Shown here piece after piece: positions 34,235 through 43,856 of a stretch of DNA of 64,000 nt (position 1 is its first letter; every line of letters begins with the position of its first letter). The stretch spans positions 1,749,411-1,813,410 of the forward strand of contig NZ_LT906662.1 in NCBI RefSeq assembly GCF_900205865.1. Direction: 5' to 3'. This stretch comes from Thermoanaerobacterium sp. RBIITD (GTDB lineage: Bacteria; Bacillota; Thermoanaerobacteria; Thermoanaerobacterales; Thermoanaerobacteraceae). The position numbers were made by a program, and so were the translations under genes. Below the pieces are notes generated by a model. The model was not told the DNA's origin, ran no database searches, and was given only the letters and a program-made list of their open reading frames with translations.

Positions 34235-34651
34235 GTGTTTAAAAAGTTTTTAAAAGACAAAAAAGGCTCTGAATTTATAAATTTTATAGTATGGGTACCG
34301 TTTTTGCTTATATTAATTGTCGTTATTTCACAGATAGCTATAATGGGCTATGATCAAGTCGTCGTACAGGAAACGTCTCTTGTTGCTGCAAAGAGTGCTG
34401 CACAAAATCCTGACACAATAGAAGTTTCAGCACAGCAGGCAGCAGATAATTTTGCAGGCAAATTTCTTCCTGATTGGAGTGATAAATCAACAATAAATGT
34501 TAGTTATCCTGATACCAATCCAGGCAGTGAGGTCACAGTAACAATACATTATATATTTCCTAAATACGCATTTTACACAAATATTTTAAAGCGACCAAGC
34601 ACTGATTATGTTAAAGGACAAAGTATGCAGATTATAGAGGAAAGACCGTGA
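34235..34651 (+). CDS. TadE-like pseudopilin
   Basis: 138 residues from a GTG start. KKGSEF precedes the helix INFIVWVPFLLILIVVISQ, with Glu close to the cleavage site as in TadE. The C-terminal domain is extracellular. It heads the second Tad operon and follows the pilin array, as in typical tad loci. Confidence 0.78.
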   Translation: MFKKFLKDKKGSEFINFIVWVPFLLILIVVISQIAIMGYDQVVVQETSLVAAKSAAQNPDTIEVSAQQAADNFAGKFLPDWSDKSTINVSYPDTNPGSEVTVTIHYIFPKYAFYTNILKRPSTDYVKGQSMQIIEERP

Positions 34652-34655
34652 GATA

Positions 34656-35174
34656 ATGATATATTATTTAGGTGGTATTTTTTATATGCTGGTAAAAGTA
34701 ATATATGTTTTTGACTTTCTGTTTGATATTTTAACAGCCTTTATTGAAATGTTTTTTAAAAGGCTTACTCCTGTATTTGTTTTGACTTTTGGAGAAATCA
34801 AACAGGGCATGAGCTTGAAACATTTATATAAAACTTACAGACGTTATGATTATTTTAAGAATAAAGATGTGGTACGCAAAAATATCATAAATGATTATAT
34901 AGGCTCTTTTAAGGATATAGCTGAAAAGAATAAAGGCAAAACTTATAAATTTGCGACTAATATGTTTATATATAAAAACGTGCTTTTAAAACTTGAACAA
35001 GAACATATTCTTACATGTAAAAGATTAGATGATACCTTAATGATTATTCCTCAACCGTCAGAAAAACTTGTGTTAATGAGTTCAAAGACTGTATTAAAAA
35101 ATTTATTTAATCCTGATTTTTATAAACAGGTATTTAAGCGTGAATATGTATATGTATATGAATTAACTTTTTGA
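34656..35174 (+). CDS. Unknown protein in Tad block 2
   Basis: 172 residues with a hydrophobic N-terminal 45 residues (one or two membrane segments) and a basic soluble domain (IYKNVLLKLEQEHILTCKRL). Family not recognised. Five bases from the tadE-like gene and twelve from the next gene, so it is part of the operon and probably a membrane-associated assembly factor. Confidence 0.55.
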   Translation: MIYYLGGIFYMLVKVIYVFDFLFDILTAFIEMFFKRLTPVFVLTFGEIKQGMSLKHLYKTYRRYDYFKNKDVVRKNIINDYIGSFKDIAEKNKGKTYKFATNMFIYKNVLLKLEQEHILTCKRLDDTLMIIPQPSEKLVLMSSKTVLKNLFNPDFYKQVFKREYVYVYELTF

Positions 35175-35186
35175 GGAGGTGCAAAA

Positions 35187-35987
35187 TTGAAAAAGATAAT
35201 AATTACTTTGCTTGCTATTATTGCTTTTGCAGGTGGCTATCTGGTATATTACAATTCACTGCCTGTTGCAAATGTAAATGGAGAAAAAATAACTGTTTAT
35301 GAGTTTAAAAAAGCATTAAGCAAGACAGAACAAAAAATTCAAGGTGTTAAAAACCAAAAGATTAATGGAAAGACGTTTAAAGAAATATATAAGGAACAAT
35401 TATTAAACAACATGATAAATAAAAAGTTGATGCTTAATAAGTCACTTAAAGAAGGAATTAAAGGAAAAAATGACACTGATATAATAAATAAACTGATTGC
35501 AAAAAAAACAAGTTATGTAGGTGTATCTGATGATGAAATTAAAAAGTATTATGAACAGCATAAAAATGACTATGTATACGCAGATATATATAGGATAGAT
35601 TTAAAAAATGAAAAAGATGCAGACAATGTTTTAAATATGCTAAACAAAGGCAGTAATTTTTCTGACTTGGCTAAAAAGTATTCAATAGATACTGCAACGA
35701 AAGATAATGGCGGTTATGTAGGAAATCTTCCATTAAGTCAATATTCTGCAACAATAAATTATAATTTAAAGTCTAATGGTGTGGTAGAAGTAAAACTTAT
35801 TTCAGGCATATATGAGATAGTAAAAGTTGATAATATAGGAACAAAATCGCTTGATGATATTAAAGATTCTATAAAAGAAACACTTCTTGATGTAAAAAAA
35901 CAAAATGCACTTAAAGATTTTACTTACAATTTAAGAAAAACCGCAAAGATTTCAATTAATAATTCTCTGTTAAATAATGTAAAGTGA
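35187..35987 (+). CDS. PrsA/PpiC-like peptidyl-prolyl isomerase (SurA-type chaperone)
   Basis: 266 residues from a TTG start with GAGGAGG. A signal/anchor helix (IIITLLAIIAFAGGYLVYY) is followed by ANVNGEKITVYEFKKAL, typical of SurA_N/PrsA N-domains, and a parvulin-like core (LLNKG-type segment at ~140-190, DTATKDNGGYVG). It likely folds exported pilins or surface proteins outside the membrane. Confidence 0.78.
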   Translation: MKKIIITLLAIIAFAGGYLVYYNSLPVANVNGEKITVYEFKKALSKTEQKIQGVKNQKINGKTFKEIYKEQLLNNMINKKLMLNKSLKEGIKGKNDTDIINKLIAKKTSYVGVSDDEIKKYYEQHKNDYVYADIYRIDLKNEKDADNVLNMLNKGSNFSDLAKKYSIDTATKDNGGYVGNLPLSQYSATINYNLKSNGVVEVKLISGIYEIVKVDNIGTKSLDDIKDSIKETLLDVKKQNALKDFTYNLRKTAKISINNSLLNNVK

Positions 35988-35998
35988 GGTGTTGAAAC

Positions 35999-36565
35999 TT
36001 GCAAAAAATAGTGTATTGGAGTGCAGCAGAGCTGACTTCAAAAACAGAACTTGCAATAAAAAGAGCTGAAAAGGAAAAAGGCAGAACGGTGTTAATTGAC
36101 TTTAAAGAGTTTATACCTGACATATATAGATATTACGGACTTGAATATAAGTCTAAAACAGAACTTATTGCAATGTATGAAGGAGGACAAAGTGACATAT
36201 CTCAATTTCTTAATAAAAAAAATTCTATGTATGTTTTTACAGGTTTTGATAAGTATGAGTACATGAAATTTACTCCTGAACATTTGGCATATATAATAAG
36301 CGTTCTCGATTTTGATATGGCTGTATTTGATGTAAATGCAGGTATATATTTTACTGATACTTATGTTGCCTTGAAATATGCTGATGAAATAAACGTGGTG
36401 ATGGAACCTGACAATTTGTCTTATTACATTAATGCTGAAATGATAAAGTTTGTATGTGACAACTGGAAAATAGACAAAGCTAAAATGACAGGACTTATAG
36501 CAGGAAAACATGCAGACGTTGATAGCGCAAAAGAAATAACAGGCATAAAAGTTAAAAAAGTGTAA
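35999..36565 (+). CDS. TadZ-like protein with degenerate P-loop
   Basis: 188 residues from a TTG start. The order of elements resembles MinD/TadZ: WSAAELTSKTELAI stands where SPKGGVGKTTLAL is expected, and MAVFDVNAGIYFTD resembles the Walker B region (FDIQPG). The P-loop glycines are missing, so ATP binding is doubtful. It lies directly before cpaF of block 2, where tadZ normally sits, so it may be a structural, non-hydrolysing TadZ. Confidence 0.65.
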   Translation: MQKIVYWSAAELTSKTELAIKRAEKEKGRTVLIDFKEFIPDIYRYYGLEYKSKTELIAMYEGGQSDISQFLNKKNSMYVFTGFDKYEYMKFTPEHLAYIISVLDFDMAVFDVNAGIYFTDTYVALKYADEINVVMEPDNLSYYINAEMIKFVCDNWKIDKAKMTGLIAGKHADVDSAKEITGIKVKKV

Positions 36566-36578
36566 AGAGGGTGTTAAT

Positions 36579-37664
36579 GTGCTAATAAATCCTTATGAAG
36601 TAGATTTAGATAAAGCTCAAGATGTTGACATAAAGGAAATATCTGACAAATTCACTTACGAAAAATCAAAAGTAATAAACGACTATTCCAGCAATAGGAT
36701 CAGTGAAAGTGCATTAGACAATGAAATTATTGCGTTTTTAGCAGAAAGGAAAATATCAAGCGAAAAATTAAAAGATGTTAAGGATATGCTTTTTGGATAT
36801 GGTATATTGCAGCCTTATATTGATGATCCAGATATTACTGATACATTAGTTAATGATCCTGAAACAATATTTATAAAAAAGTACGGAAATAAAATGAAGG
36901 TAAATAAAAGCTTTAAGAGTGAACAGGAACTATTGAAATACTGTCAAAAAATAGTTGCAATGAACGGCGGTACAATAAATCAAAATCAAGCACAGGCGGT
37001 TGTAACAGACAGATTAAGAAATTTGAGGATTGTAGTTAGTCTGCCTCCTATCGCTGCGAAATCACCTACTATCTGCATTAGAAAGCCTTCTGCGTCACAA
37101 AGCTTGTTAAATTTAGAGAAGTCAGGAATGTTTGATGGAAACACAAGAGAACGCTTAAAACAAATGGTAAAAAACTACAAGACAATAATTATAGCTGGCA
37201 AAGGCGGTTCAGGCAAAACTACTTTAATGGGTGCATTAATTAATGAAATTCCTTTAAATGACAGAGCGTTGTTGATACAGGAAACAATGGAGATCGTACC
37301 AAAGCATCCAGATATAATAACACAGTTAGTCAGAATATCAGATAATCCTGAAGTCAAAAATTATACATTGTTTGATTTGACACGTGCAGCATTGTTACAG
37401 AGCCTTGACAGGATTTTTATAGGTGAAATGAAAGATAAAGAAGCTTTTGACTTTTTTAATGCCGTTTATACAGGACATAAAGGTTCAATGGCAACAATAC
37501 ACGCTAATTCAGCAGACGAAGTTATAAACAGACTTCTTTATTTGATGAGCAGAGCCGATTCAGATATGAAAGAAGATACGTTAAGAGAAATGCTTGAAAA
37601 TTCACTTGACGTAGTAATATTCCTTGAAAAATATAAAATCAAGGAAATAAAGGAGTTGAGATGA
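36579..37664 (+). CDS. CpaF/TadA secretion ATPase (Tad block 2)
   Basis: 361 residues from GTG. Walker A is GKGGSGKTTLMGAL (~205-218), with QETMEIVPKHP and TGHKGSMATIHANS as in CpaF. It is divergent from the block 1 CpaF, so the blocks are not a recent duplication. Overlaps tadB by four bases. Confidence 0.92.
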   Translation: MLINPYEVDLDKAQDVDIKEISDKFTYEKSKVINDYSSNRISESALDNEIIAFLAERKISSEKLKDVKDMLFGYGILQPYIDDPDITDTLVNDPETIFIKKYGNKMKVNKSFKSEQELLKYCQKIVAMNGGTINQNQAQAVVTDRLRNLRIVVSLPPIAAKSPTICIRKPSASQSLLNLEKSGMFDGNTRERLKQMVKNYKTIIIAGKGGSGKTTLMGALINEIPLNDRALLIQETMEIVPKHPDIITQLVRISDNPEVKNYTLFDLTRAALLQSLDRIFIGEMKDKEAFDFFNAVYTGHKGSMATIHANSADEVINRLLYLMSRADSDMKEDTLREMLENSLDVVIFLEKYKIKEIKELR

Positions 37665-38479
37665 TGATAATACTTGCCCTGATTCCTGTTGCAGCGGTTG
37701 TTATTTATCTTGTTTTAACTAATCTTGAGATAAAAGATAACAGCATAACAAATAAATTAGATGCTGTAATTAATGTCTTTGGTTTAAATAAATACAAATT
37801 AAACGGCAAAACAGTTTTTGTAATATTAATAGTTTTGTTAACTGCAATTGTTTTTAAAATGCTTTTTACAGGTTTTTATATGGGTATATTAGTTTTAGGC
37901 GTTGCTATGTACGCTTTAAATTATGTGCTTAATATGATTATAGAGAACAAAACAAAAAAAATAGACAAAATTTATTTAAACTTTTTAAACGTGTATACGA
38001 ATTTTTTTAATACGTACAATAATTGTCCTGACGCTTTGAGAGAAGCTGGAAAATTTGTAGGCGAACCTTTAAAAAGCATTATTAAGCGTAATATGCTTTT
38101 ATATGACACATCGTCAAAGACATTTTTAGAAACATTAGACGCTATTAATAACAGCGTTTTAAATGCTGAATTCAGAAAGTTTGTGAGTTTTACAAAAATA
38201 TATGAAAAATATGGCGGAAATTATAATGAAATATTAACTCATTTAAGAGAGCAGGCATTGAAAAATATGCAGATAAGAACTGAAAGAGAGTCAAATGCAA
38301 CTACTGCAACTTTTGTAATAGGCGGAACAATAGCATTAAGTTTACTTTCACTTATAGGTTTAAACCAGATGGATATAGATGTGCTGACACATACAATACA
38401 AGGCTGGGCAGTTATCGGATTTAATATATTTGCTTATATTGCTGGCATATATGTAATTAAAAATATTGCACAAAGCTGA
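37661..38479 (+). CDS. TadB-like platform protein (Tad block 2)
   Basis: 272 residues: N-terminal membrane helix, pair at ~55-90, T2SF-type domain (NVYTNFFNTYNNCPDALREA, RTERESNATTATFV), C-terminal pair of membrane segments. Translationally coupled to cpaF. Confidence 0.78.
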   Translation: MMIILALIPVAAVVIYLVLTNLEIKDNSITNKLDAVINVFGLNKYKLNGKTVFVILIVLLTAIVFKMLFTGFYMGILVLGVAMYALNYVLNMIIENKTKKIDKIYLNFLNVYTNFFNTYNNCPDALREAGKFVGEPLKSIIKRNMLLYDTSSKTFLETLDAINNSVLNAEFRKFVSFTKIYEKYGGNYNEILTHLREQALKNMQIRTERESNATTATFVIGGTIALSLLSLIGLNQMDIDVLTHTIQGWAVIGFNIFAYIAGIYVIKNIAQS

Positions 38480-38496
38480 AAAAGAGGTGATATGTT

Positions 38497-39297
38497 TTGT
38501 TTTTTTATATAGCTTTGATACTGCTTTTAATGATCCTTATATATTTGTTTTTAAGCTCATATAATGTTTTTGCAAATAAAAAGAAATACGGTGATAAAGA
38601 AGATTTAAAGTTTAAATACATGAATGAAGGTACACGTGCAAAGATTAATAAGAGACTTGAAAGGCTTGATTATCCTTTTGGTATGAACGCTGATAAATAT
38701 GTACTTTATAAATTTACTTTAACAGTTTTGGGCTTATGGTATTTATATATGAATAAAGTTCAAGGAATTCAAGCGGTTATATTTATAATTGGCATGTTCT
38801 TTTTAATTGATATTTATTTGTACTTAAAAGAGCGTGATATAAGAAGTATTGTAAAAAAGGAATTGCCTACAATAGTAGACATATTTGAAATTGGTTCTAC
38901 AACAAACATGGACTATGGTGATGTTCTTTTGATATGTGCAAATTCAGTAAAATCGGACTGGTTAAAGAGAAGGCTTAATAAAATAAGTGCTGAATATTTT
39001 GTTAGCAAAGATAAAGATAAAATGATAAAATCACTAAAAAACCTTGCAGATATATATGAAATAGATGTATTTGTAAGCGCACTTGAACAGAAAGATGTCA
39101 CTGGCAGGTCAAAGGAAATGCTTCAGGCTTTATCACAATTAATGTTCAGTTCAGTAATAGCACATGCACAAAAAGAGAATAAGGCGTCAGATTATAAGGT
39201 TATGGCTGCTGTATTTTTGATAACTGTTGGTATTTTTGCAATATACATGACTTCATATATGCCTGAACTTATGAGTGGACTTAAAACAATCTTTTAA
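38497..39297 (+). CDS. TadC-like platform protein (Tad block 2)
   Basis: 266 residues from a TTG start after AAGAGGTGAT. Membrane segments at ~1-20, ~65-110 and ~240-260 flank a T2SF-type domain (KKELPTIVDIFEIGSTTNMD). Last gene before a terminator. Confidence 0.75.
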   Translation: MFFYIALILLLMILIYLFLSSYNVFANKKKYGDKEDLKFKYMNEGTRAKINKRLERLDYPFGMNADKYVLYKFTLTVLGLWYLYMNKVQGIQAVIFIIGMFFLIDIYLYLKERDIRSIVKKELPTIVDIFEIGSTTNMDYGDVLLICANSVKSDWLKRRLNKISAEYFVSKDKDKMIKSLKNLADIYEIDVFVSALEQKDVTGRSKEMLQALSQLMFSSVIAHAQKENKASDYKVMAAVFLITVGIFAIYMTSYMPELMSGLKTIF

Positions 39298-39323
39298 GCA
39301 CGTGTCAAAGCGTGCTTTTTTTT
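39296..39323 (+). terminator. Terminator after tadC of block 2
   Basis: AAGCACG and CGTGCTT with a 7-8 base loop, then a run of T. Confidence 0.8.
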
Positions 39324-39358
39324 ATTGTGAAAAATTAAAAAAATGGAGGAGATATTTT

Positions 39359-39520
39359 ATGAATCAAAAAACTAAATGGTATGTATTGATGGGTCTTGTT
39401 GCTTTTATAGGTGCGTATGCTTATGTTGCACCGCACGTGTCAGTTACAATATCAAGAATTGTTGTTGCTTTATGGGCATTAGGAGTGCTTGCTGTGGCTT
39501 TGATTAAGCGCAAAGAATAA
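39359..39520 (+). CDS. Small two-helix membrane protein
   Basis: 53 residues with two hydrophobic segments (VLMGLVAFIGAYAYV and ISRIVVALWALGVLAVALI) and a basic tail. Good ribosome site (GGAGGAGAT). No KGS prepilin motif, so it is probably not a pilin. Confidence 0.55.
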   Translation: MNQKTKWYVLMGLVAFIGAYAYVAPHVSVTISRIVVALWALGVLAVALIKRKE

Positions 39521-39526
39521 GTGTTG

Positions 39527-39554
39527 AGGACAGGTGTTGAGCCTGTCCTTTTTT
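39527..39554 (+). terminator. Terminator
   Basis: AGGACAGG, TGTTGAG, CCTGTCCT, then six T; AGGAGG of the next gene follows within three bases. Confidence 0.8.
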
Positions 39555-39571
39555 GTTAGGAGGTGAGAATT

Positions 39572-42500
39572 GTGAAGATTATAAGTACATTAAAAGAAAA
39601 GAAAAAATATTTTATAGTATCTTTAATTATTTTATTATTTGTTATAATTTTGATTTTCGCTTATGCAAGTAGTAGTCTAACATTAACTGCAACGCCTAAT
39701 TCACAAGGAAATTATATTCATTTGCAGTGGAATGTACCTGATAGTACACAACCATATACCTATATGTTGTATATGAAAAAACCTGGAGATTCAGGATTTC
39801 AAACAATACCTGCAAAAAGTCAAGTTAAAGTTTTGAACGTATATCCACCTTCTGCTTATACAATATCATTTTCAGGAAATTGGACAAGAGCAAGTGGATA
39901 TGGGTATAACAGTCAATATGGATACGAAAGTACTAATCATACAAATAAATCAACTTCTTCAACATCATTAACAGTAAACATGCCATCATCAGGAACAATA
40001 TCTTTTTGGTATATGGTTAGTAGTGAAACTAATTATGATTTTATTCACTTCTATATTGACGGGCAGGAAAAACTTGAAAACAGTGGTAATTTGGGCTGGC
40101 AACAAGTATCATTTTCTGTATCAGCAGGACAGCATACATTTACATGGTCGTATACAAAAGATATATCAGTAAGCAGTTATAATGATACTGCTTATATTGA
40201 CAATGTCAGTATAACAGGTATAGGTACTTTTACATTTGAAAGTTCAGACTCACTGCAAATAGGTGGGCAAATACCTAATATCACATTTACAAACTGGCAA
40301 GGACAAACATATACATTGCCAAAGTCAGCAAGTTTAAAGATGTGGATGGAACAGCCTAATAGTGATGATCCCAAAGGTTATGGCAAGGGTTTAATAAGTG
40401 TTGATGCAGTATCTATAACAGATTTTAATAATAATCCTAATGCTTATCTTAAAAATACTGATGGCTCTTGGAAATATGATGTTGTATATTTTGGTGCCTG
40501 GGATAATAATAATGGTTTTGATTTAAGTGCTTCTGCTGAAAATATGGTAGAAACATTTATACAGAATGGCAGAGGCATATTATTAGGACATGATACCATT
40601 GCTCATGCTGTTAGTTTACCATATAATGCAACTCCATTTGAACAGAATTTCCAAAAATTAGCACAATACTTAAACATTCAGGAAGTACCGTCACAATATA
40701 ACGGTATGGCACCACCGCAACTACCTAATACTTATCAAACATGGGGTAGTACAAAAGTAACTATCAGCAAAAAAGGTTTGCTTACCAATTATCCGTGGCA
40801 AATTGGCGATGTTGGAACTATTTTAAGTGTACCATATACACATACAGGTTTTGAAATTGCTAATGGCGATATATGGTTAAGATTTGCTGATATAGAACCT
40901 TTTATTGCTTATGATATTAATGGAAGTCCATATTATCCTAATATAGGTTGGACAGATTCTATTATAAATGCATGGCAGCAAAATCCTGCACTGAATATGA
41001 ATTGGTATCTTACAACATGGAACAATACAGCCATGATTCAGACAGGTCATAGTAACGGTGATGCAACACCTGATGAACAAAAAATACTTGCAAATACTTT
41101 ATTTTACCTTGCACAAGTAACAGACCAAACAAGTTGGGATGATCACATGGGACAAGATGTAACATCACCAGATAAACCTAAAATAACGAATATCCAAAAG
41201 AATGGTAATAATATTAATATTACTCTTTCTGATAATGATGAAGGCACAACATATAGTTATTATGTAGAAGCAACTGGAATGAACAATGGTACAAAAATAG
41301 ATTCTAATACGGTAACAACCACAATAACATCAGGTATAAAAGGTTATTCAGTCGTAATAGATAATAATCCTAATACTGTTCCTGATAATACTATTGATAC
41401 AACAAGTTCCAACTTTTCAACCACATATTCAGGAAGTAATTTTTATGTACACGTAAAAGCTATTGATAATGCAGGTAATGTATCTGATGTATATACGTAT
41501 TGTTATTCAAAACCATTTATTACAGCAATTCCAGTGCCTTCTCAAAATGCTATACAGCTCAATTGGGGCATAAATGATACTTCGCAGACATATTTATACA
41601 TGGTATATAAGAAAGATGTTAATGATTCGGAATTTCAAACTATACCTGTTAAAGATCACTTAAAGGTTTTAAATGTATATCCTTATATACCTATATTGCA
41701 AGATTGGATGAATAATTACGGACAAGGTAAAATATCAGTTGATAGTGTGTCGATTGATACTTTCAATAGCAATCCTTCGATTATATGGAATTATGATGTT
41801 GCTGTTTTTGGATTTGCTGATAGCAATAATTCTAAAGATATAAATATTCAAGCAAAAAATGAATTGACAAATTATATTGAAAGTGGGAGAGGTGTCCTAT
41901 TTGGGCATGATACGATTAGAGTTTTTGCATTGCCTAATTTTACTTCATTAGATACATTTATTAATATGCAATCTTTTGATAGTTCAAGTGGGATACCTTG
42001 GGTTAACGGATATATGAATGATGGTGTTGCTGGAAATAATTGGTCAGGACATTCGCTGGTTAGAATCACAAAAAAAGGACTTTTAACCAATTATCCTTGG
42101 CAAATTGGAGATGTTGGAACTGATCTTGTGGTACCTTATACACATGATGTATATCAAGTAGCTAATGGTGATATATGGATGAAGTTTGTAGATCAAAATG
42201 ATCCTAATATGACGAACAATGCTAATTTTTATCTAACAACGTGGAACAATACAGCTATGATACAGACGGGACATAGTATTTATCCAGGTGTACCTCCATC
42301 ACAATATGCTACTGAAGATGAACAAAAACTAATAGCAAATACTATATTTTATCTTGGGCAAGTAACAACAGATACAAGTTGGTTAGACCATTCAGCTCAA
42401 GACTTGACACCTCCTGATACAGTTAGTGGTATAACAGCATCACAAAAAGACAATCAGATTAATATTAGTTGGAATGTTCCGAAAGATAATGGAAACACAT

Positions 42501-43138
42501 ATGAGTATTATGTGCAGGCGACAGGTAATTCTGATAATTTAAAAAGACTATCCGACACAGTAAGTGCAACAATTACAACAGGTATAAAAGGTTATTCTTA
42601 TGTAATAGATCAAAATCCTAATACAGAGCCTGATAATACTATAGATACAACATTAAACAATATAACAGTATCTATTAATAAAGAAGGAACATATTATATT
42701 CATATAAAAGCAATAGATAATGCTGGCAATGCTTCTCAAACAGCAACATACCAGTTTTTTGTACAATCACCAATAACAATATCAACTAATATGCAAACAA
42801 CTTATGCAGCAGGTCAGGCAATAAAAGTTAATATAACGACAACAGGACCAGTGTATAGAGTAACAGCACAAATGTGGTATTCATCAAATGAATATTCTTC
42901 TACTGGTATAACTGATCTTGTAGGTGGTAATGGAAGTTGGCATACAAGACAAAGCAGTTCTGAAGGGTATGACACAGTAGTAATAATTCCTAAAAATACT
43001 CCAGATGGAACGTATAATATAATCATTACGGCGTATGCAAAATATCCTGATGGAACAACGGACACAAAGTCAATAACAATACCAATAACGGTAAAAGGAT
43101 CGATATATGATTACTACCATAGCGAAATTAACAATTAA
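39572..43138 (+). CDS. Large surface protein with duplicated DUF5057-like units and shared C-terminal module
   Basis: 1188 residues from GTG 39572 (AGGAGGTGAGAATT upstream; a GTG at 39563 lies within the ribosome site). A signal/anchor helix (YFIVSLIILLFVIILIFAYA) leads. Two long units each contain FQTIP...KVLNVYP, LLTNYPWQIGDVGT, WNNTAMIQTGHS and LANTLFYLAQVT-like segments. A CBM-like jelly-roll segment (~95-225, HFYIDGQEKLENS ... TAYIDNVSITG) is inserted only in the first unit. The C-terminal ~115 residues are shared with the His-Xaa-Asp protein (SEGYDTVVIIPKNTPDGTYN, ending YDYYHSE). Function unknown; likely appendage-associated. Confidence 0.8.
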   Translation: MKIISTLKEKKKYFIVSLIILLFVIILIFAYASSSLTLTATPNSQGNYIHLQWNVPDSTQPYTYMLYMKKPGDSGFQTIPAKSQVKVLNVYPPSAYTISFSGNWTRASGYGYNSQYGYESTNHTNKSTSSTSLTVNMPSSGTISFWYMVSSETNYDFIHFYIDGQEKLENSGNLGWQQVSFSVSAGQHTFTWSYTKDISVSSYNDTAYIDNVSITGIGTFTFESSDSLQIGGQIPNITFTNWQGQTYTLPKSASLKMWMEQPNSDDPKGYGKGLISVDAVSITDFNNNPNAYLKNTDGSWKYDVVYFGAWDNNNGFDLSASAENMVETFIQNGRGILLGHDTIAHAVSLPYNATPFEQNFQKLAQYLNIQEVPSQYNGMAPPQLPNTYQTWGSTKVTISKKGLLTNYPWQIGDVGTILSVPYTHTGFEIANGDIWLRFADIEPFIAYDINGSPYYPNIGWTDSIINAWQQNPALNMNWYLTTWNNTAMIQTGHSNGDATPDEQKILANTLFYLAQVTDQTSWDDHMGQDVTSPDKPKITNIQKNGNNINITLSDNDEGTTYSYYVEATGMNNGTKIDSNTVTTTITSGIKGYSVVIDNNPNTVPDNTIDTTSSNFSTTYSGSNFYVHVKAIDNAGNVSDVYTYCYSKPFITAIPVPSQNAIQLNWGINDTSQTYLYMVYKKDVNDSEFQTIPVKDHLKVLNVYPYIPILQDWMNNYGQGKISVDSVSIDTFNSNPSIIWNYDVAVFGFADSNNSKDINIQAKNELTNYIESGRGVLFGHDTIRVFALPNFTSLDTFINMQSFDSSSGIPWVNGYMNDGVAGNNWSGHSLVRITKKGLLTNYPWQIGDVGTDLVVPYTHDVYQVANGDIWMKFVDQNDPNMTNNANFYLTTWNNTAMIQTGHSIYPGVPPSQYATEDEQKLIANTIFYLGQVTTDTSWLDHSAQDLTPPDTVSGITASQKDNQINISWNVPKDNGNTYEYYVQATGNSDNLKRLSDTVSATITTGIKGYSYVIDQNPNTEPDNTIDTTLNNITVSINKEGTYYIHIKAIDNAGNASQTATYQFFVQSPITISTNMQTTYAAGQAIKVNITTTGPVYRVTAQMWYSSNEYSSTGITDLVGGNGSWHTRQSSSEGYDTVVIIPKNTPDGTYNIIITAYAKYPDGTTDTKSITIPITVKGSIYDYYHSEINN

Positions 43139-43163
43139 GCAGGCTTAATGCCTGCCTTTTTTT
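43139..43163 (+). terminator. Terminator
   Basis: GCAGGC, TTAAT, GCCTGC, then CTTTTTTT, beginning one base after the stop. Confidence 0.8.
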
Positions 43164-43207
43164 ATGCACGTAAAAGTGCCAGTAAAAAATTTTTAGGAGG
43201 TAGTTTT

Positions 43208-43390
43208 ATGAATTTAACAAATTTACTCAAAAAATCAAAGAAAGGTTCTGCTGAAATAGTCGCTTTTGCAGTACTTTTAATCTTCATTGTGGTAGCAGCA
43301 GGACCAGAGATTAAAAAACTGGGTCAGACAGTGGTATCAGGTGTAACAAGCACTAACACGCAAGTACAGCAGACTCTTGGCACATATTAA
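43208..43390 (+). CDS. Flp-like pilin A5
   Basis: 60 residues, A-type (KKSKKGSAEIVAFAVLLIF), with a few changes from A1 (PEIKKLG, TSTNTQ). Its upstream block (GTAAAAGTGCC... AGGAGGTAGTTTT) is nearly the same as that of A1 and A4 although it lies 9 kb away. It starts the minor-pilin cluster. Confidence 0.8.
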   Translation: MNLTNLLKKSKKGSAEIVAFAVLLIFIVVAAGPEIKKLGQTVVSGVTSTNTQVQQTLGTY

Positions 43391-43397
43391 TTTTTAA

Positions 43398-43423
43398 ATG
43401 CACTCCTTTGTGAGTGCATTTAT
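43398..43423 (+). terminator. Terminator after pilin A5
   Basis: ATGCACTC, CTTTGT, GAGTGCAT, then TTATC; a weak T-run suggests partial read-through to the next gene. Confidence 0.6.
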
Positions 43424-43442
43424 CTTGGAGGTGATTAAGATT

Positions 43443-43856
43443 GTGAAAAACAAAAAAGGAAGTGCTGAAATAATTGCTTTTCTTCTGATTTTACCATTTT
43501 TGCTTTTACCATTATTTAATTCGCTGCAAAACTATATAGCGTTAAATAGGAGTGATGCTTTGAAACAAGTTACAAGACTTGCAATATTAAGGGCAGAAAC
43601 GGACGGAGGGTTAACGCCAAATGATGTCACCGAAATTATGAATACACTTAAAATGAAAGGCTTTGATACAAGTAAAGTACACATAGATTATACGCCAGCA
43701 CCAGTGAATTATGGAGGTGAGGTATCAGTGAGAATACAATACAGCACACAAATAACAAGCTTTACTATTGGGTTAGGAGGTCTTATGAAAAATGTTCAAA
43801 ATATTACAATGGCATACGGACCAATCACATCCATCAGCAAGCATTATCAGAGATAA
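43443..43856 (+). CDS. TadE/DUF4320-like pseudopilin
   Basis: 137 residues from GTG (GGAGGTGATTAAGATT upstream). KNKKGSAEI precedes a hydrophobic helix (IAFLLILPFLLLPLF), followed by an extracellular domain. It overlaps the next gene by 65 bases. Confidence 0.7.
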   Translation: MKNKKGSAEIIAFLLILPFLLLPLFNSLQNYIALNRSDALKQVTRLAILRAETDGGLTPNDVTEIMNTLKMKGFDTSKVHIDYTPAPVNYGGEVSVRIQYSTQITSFTIGLGGLMKNVQNITMAYGPITSISKHYQR

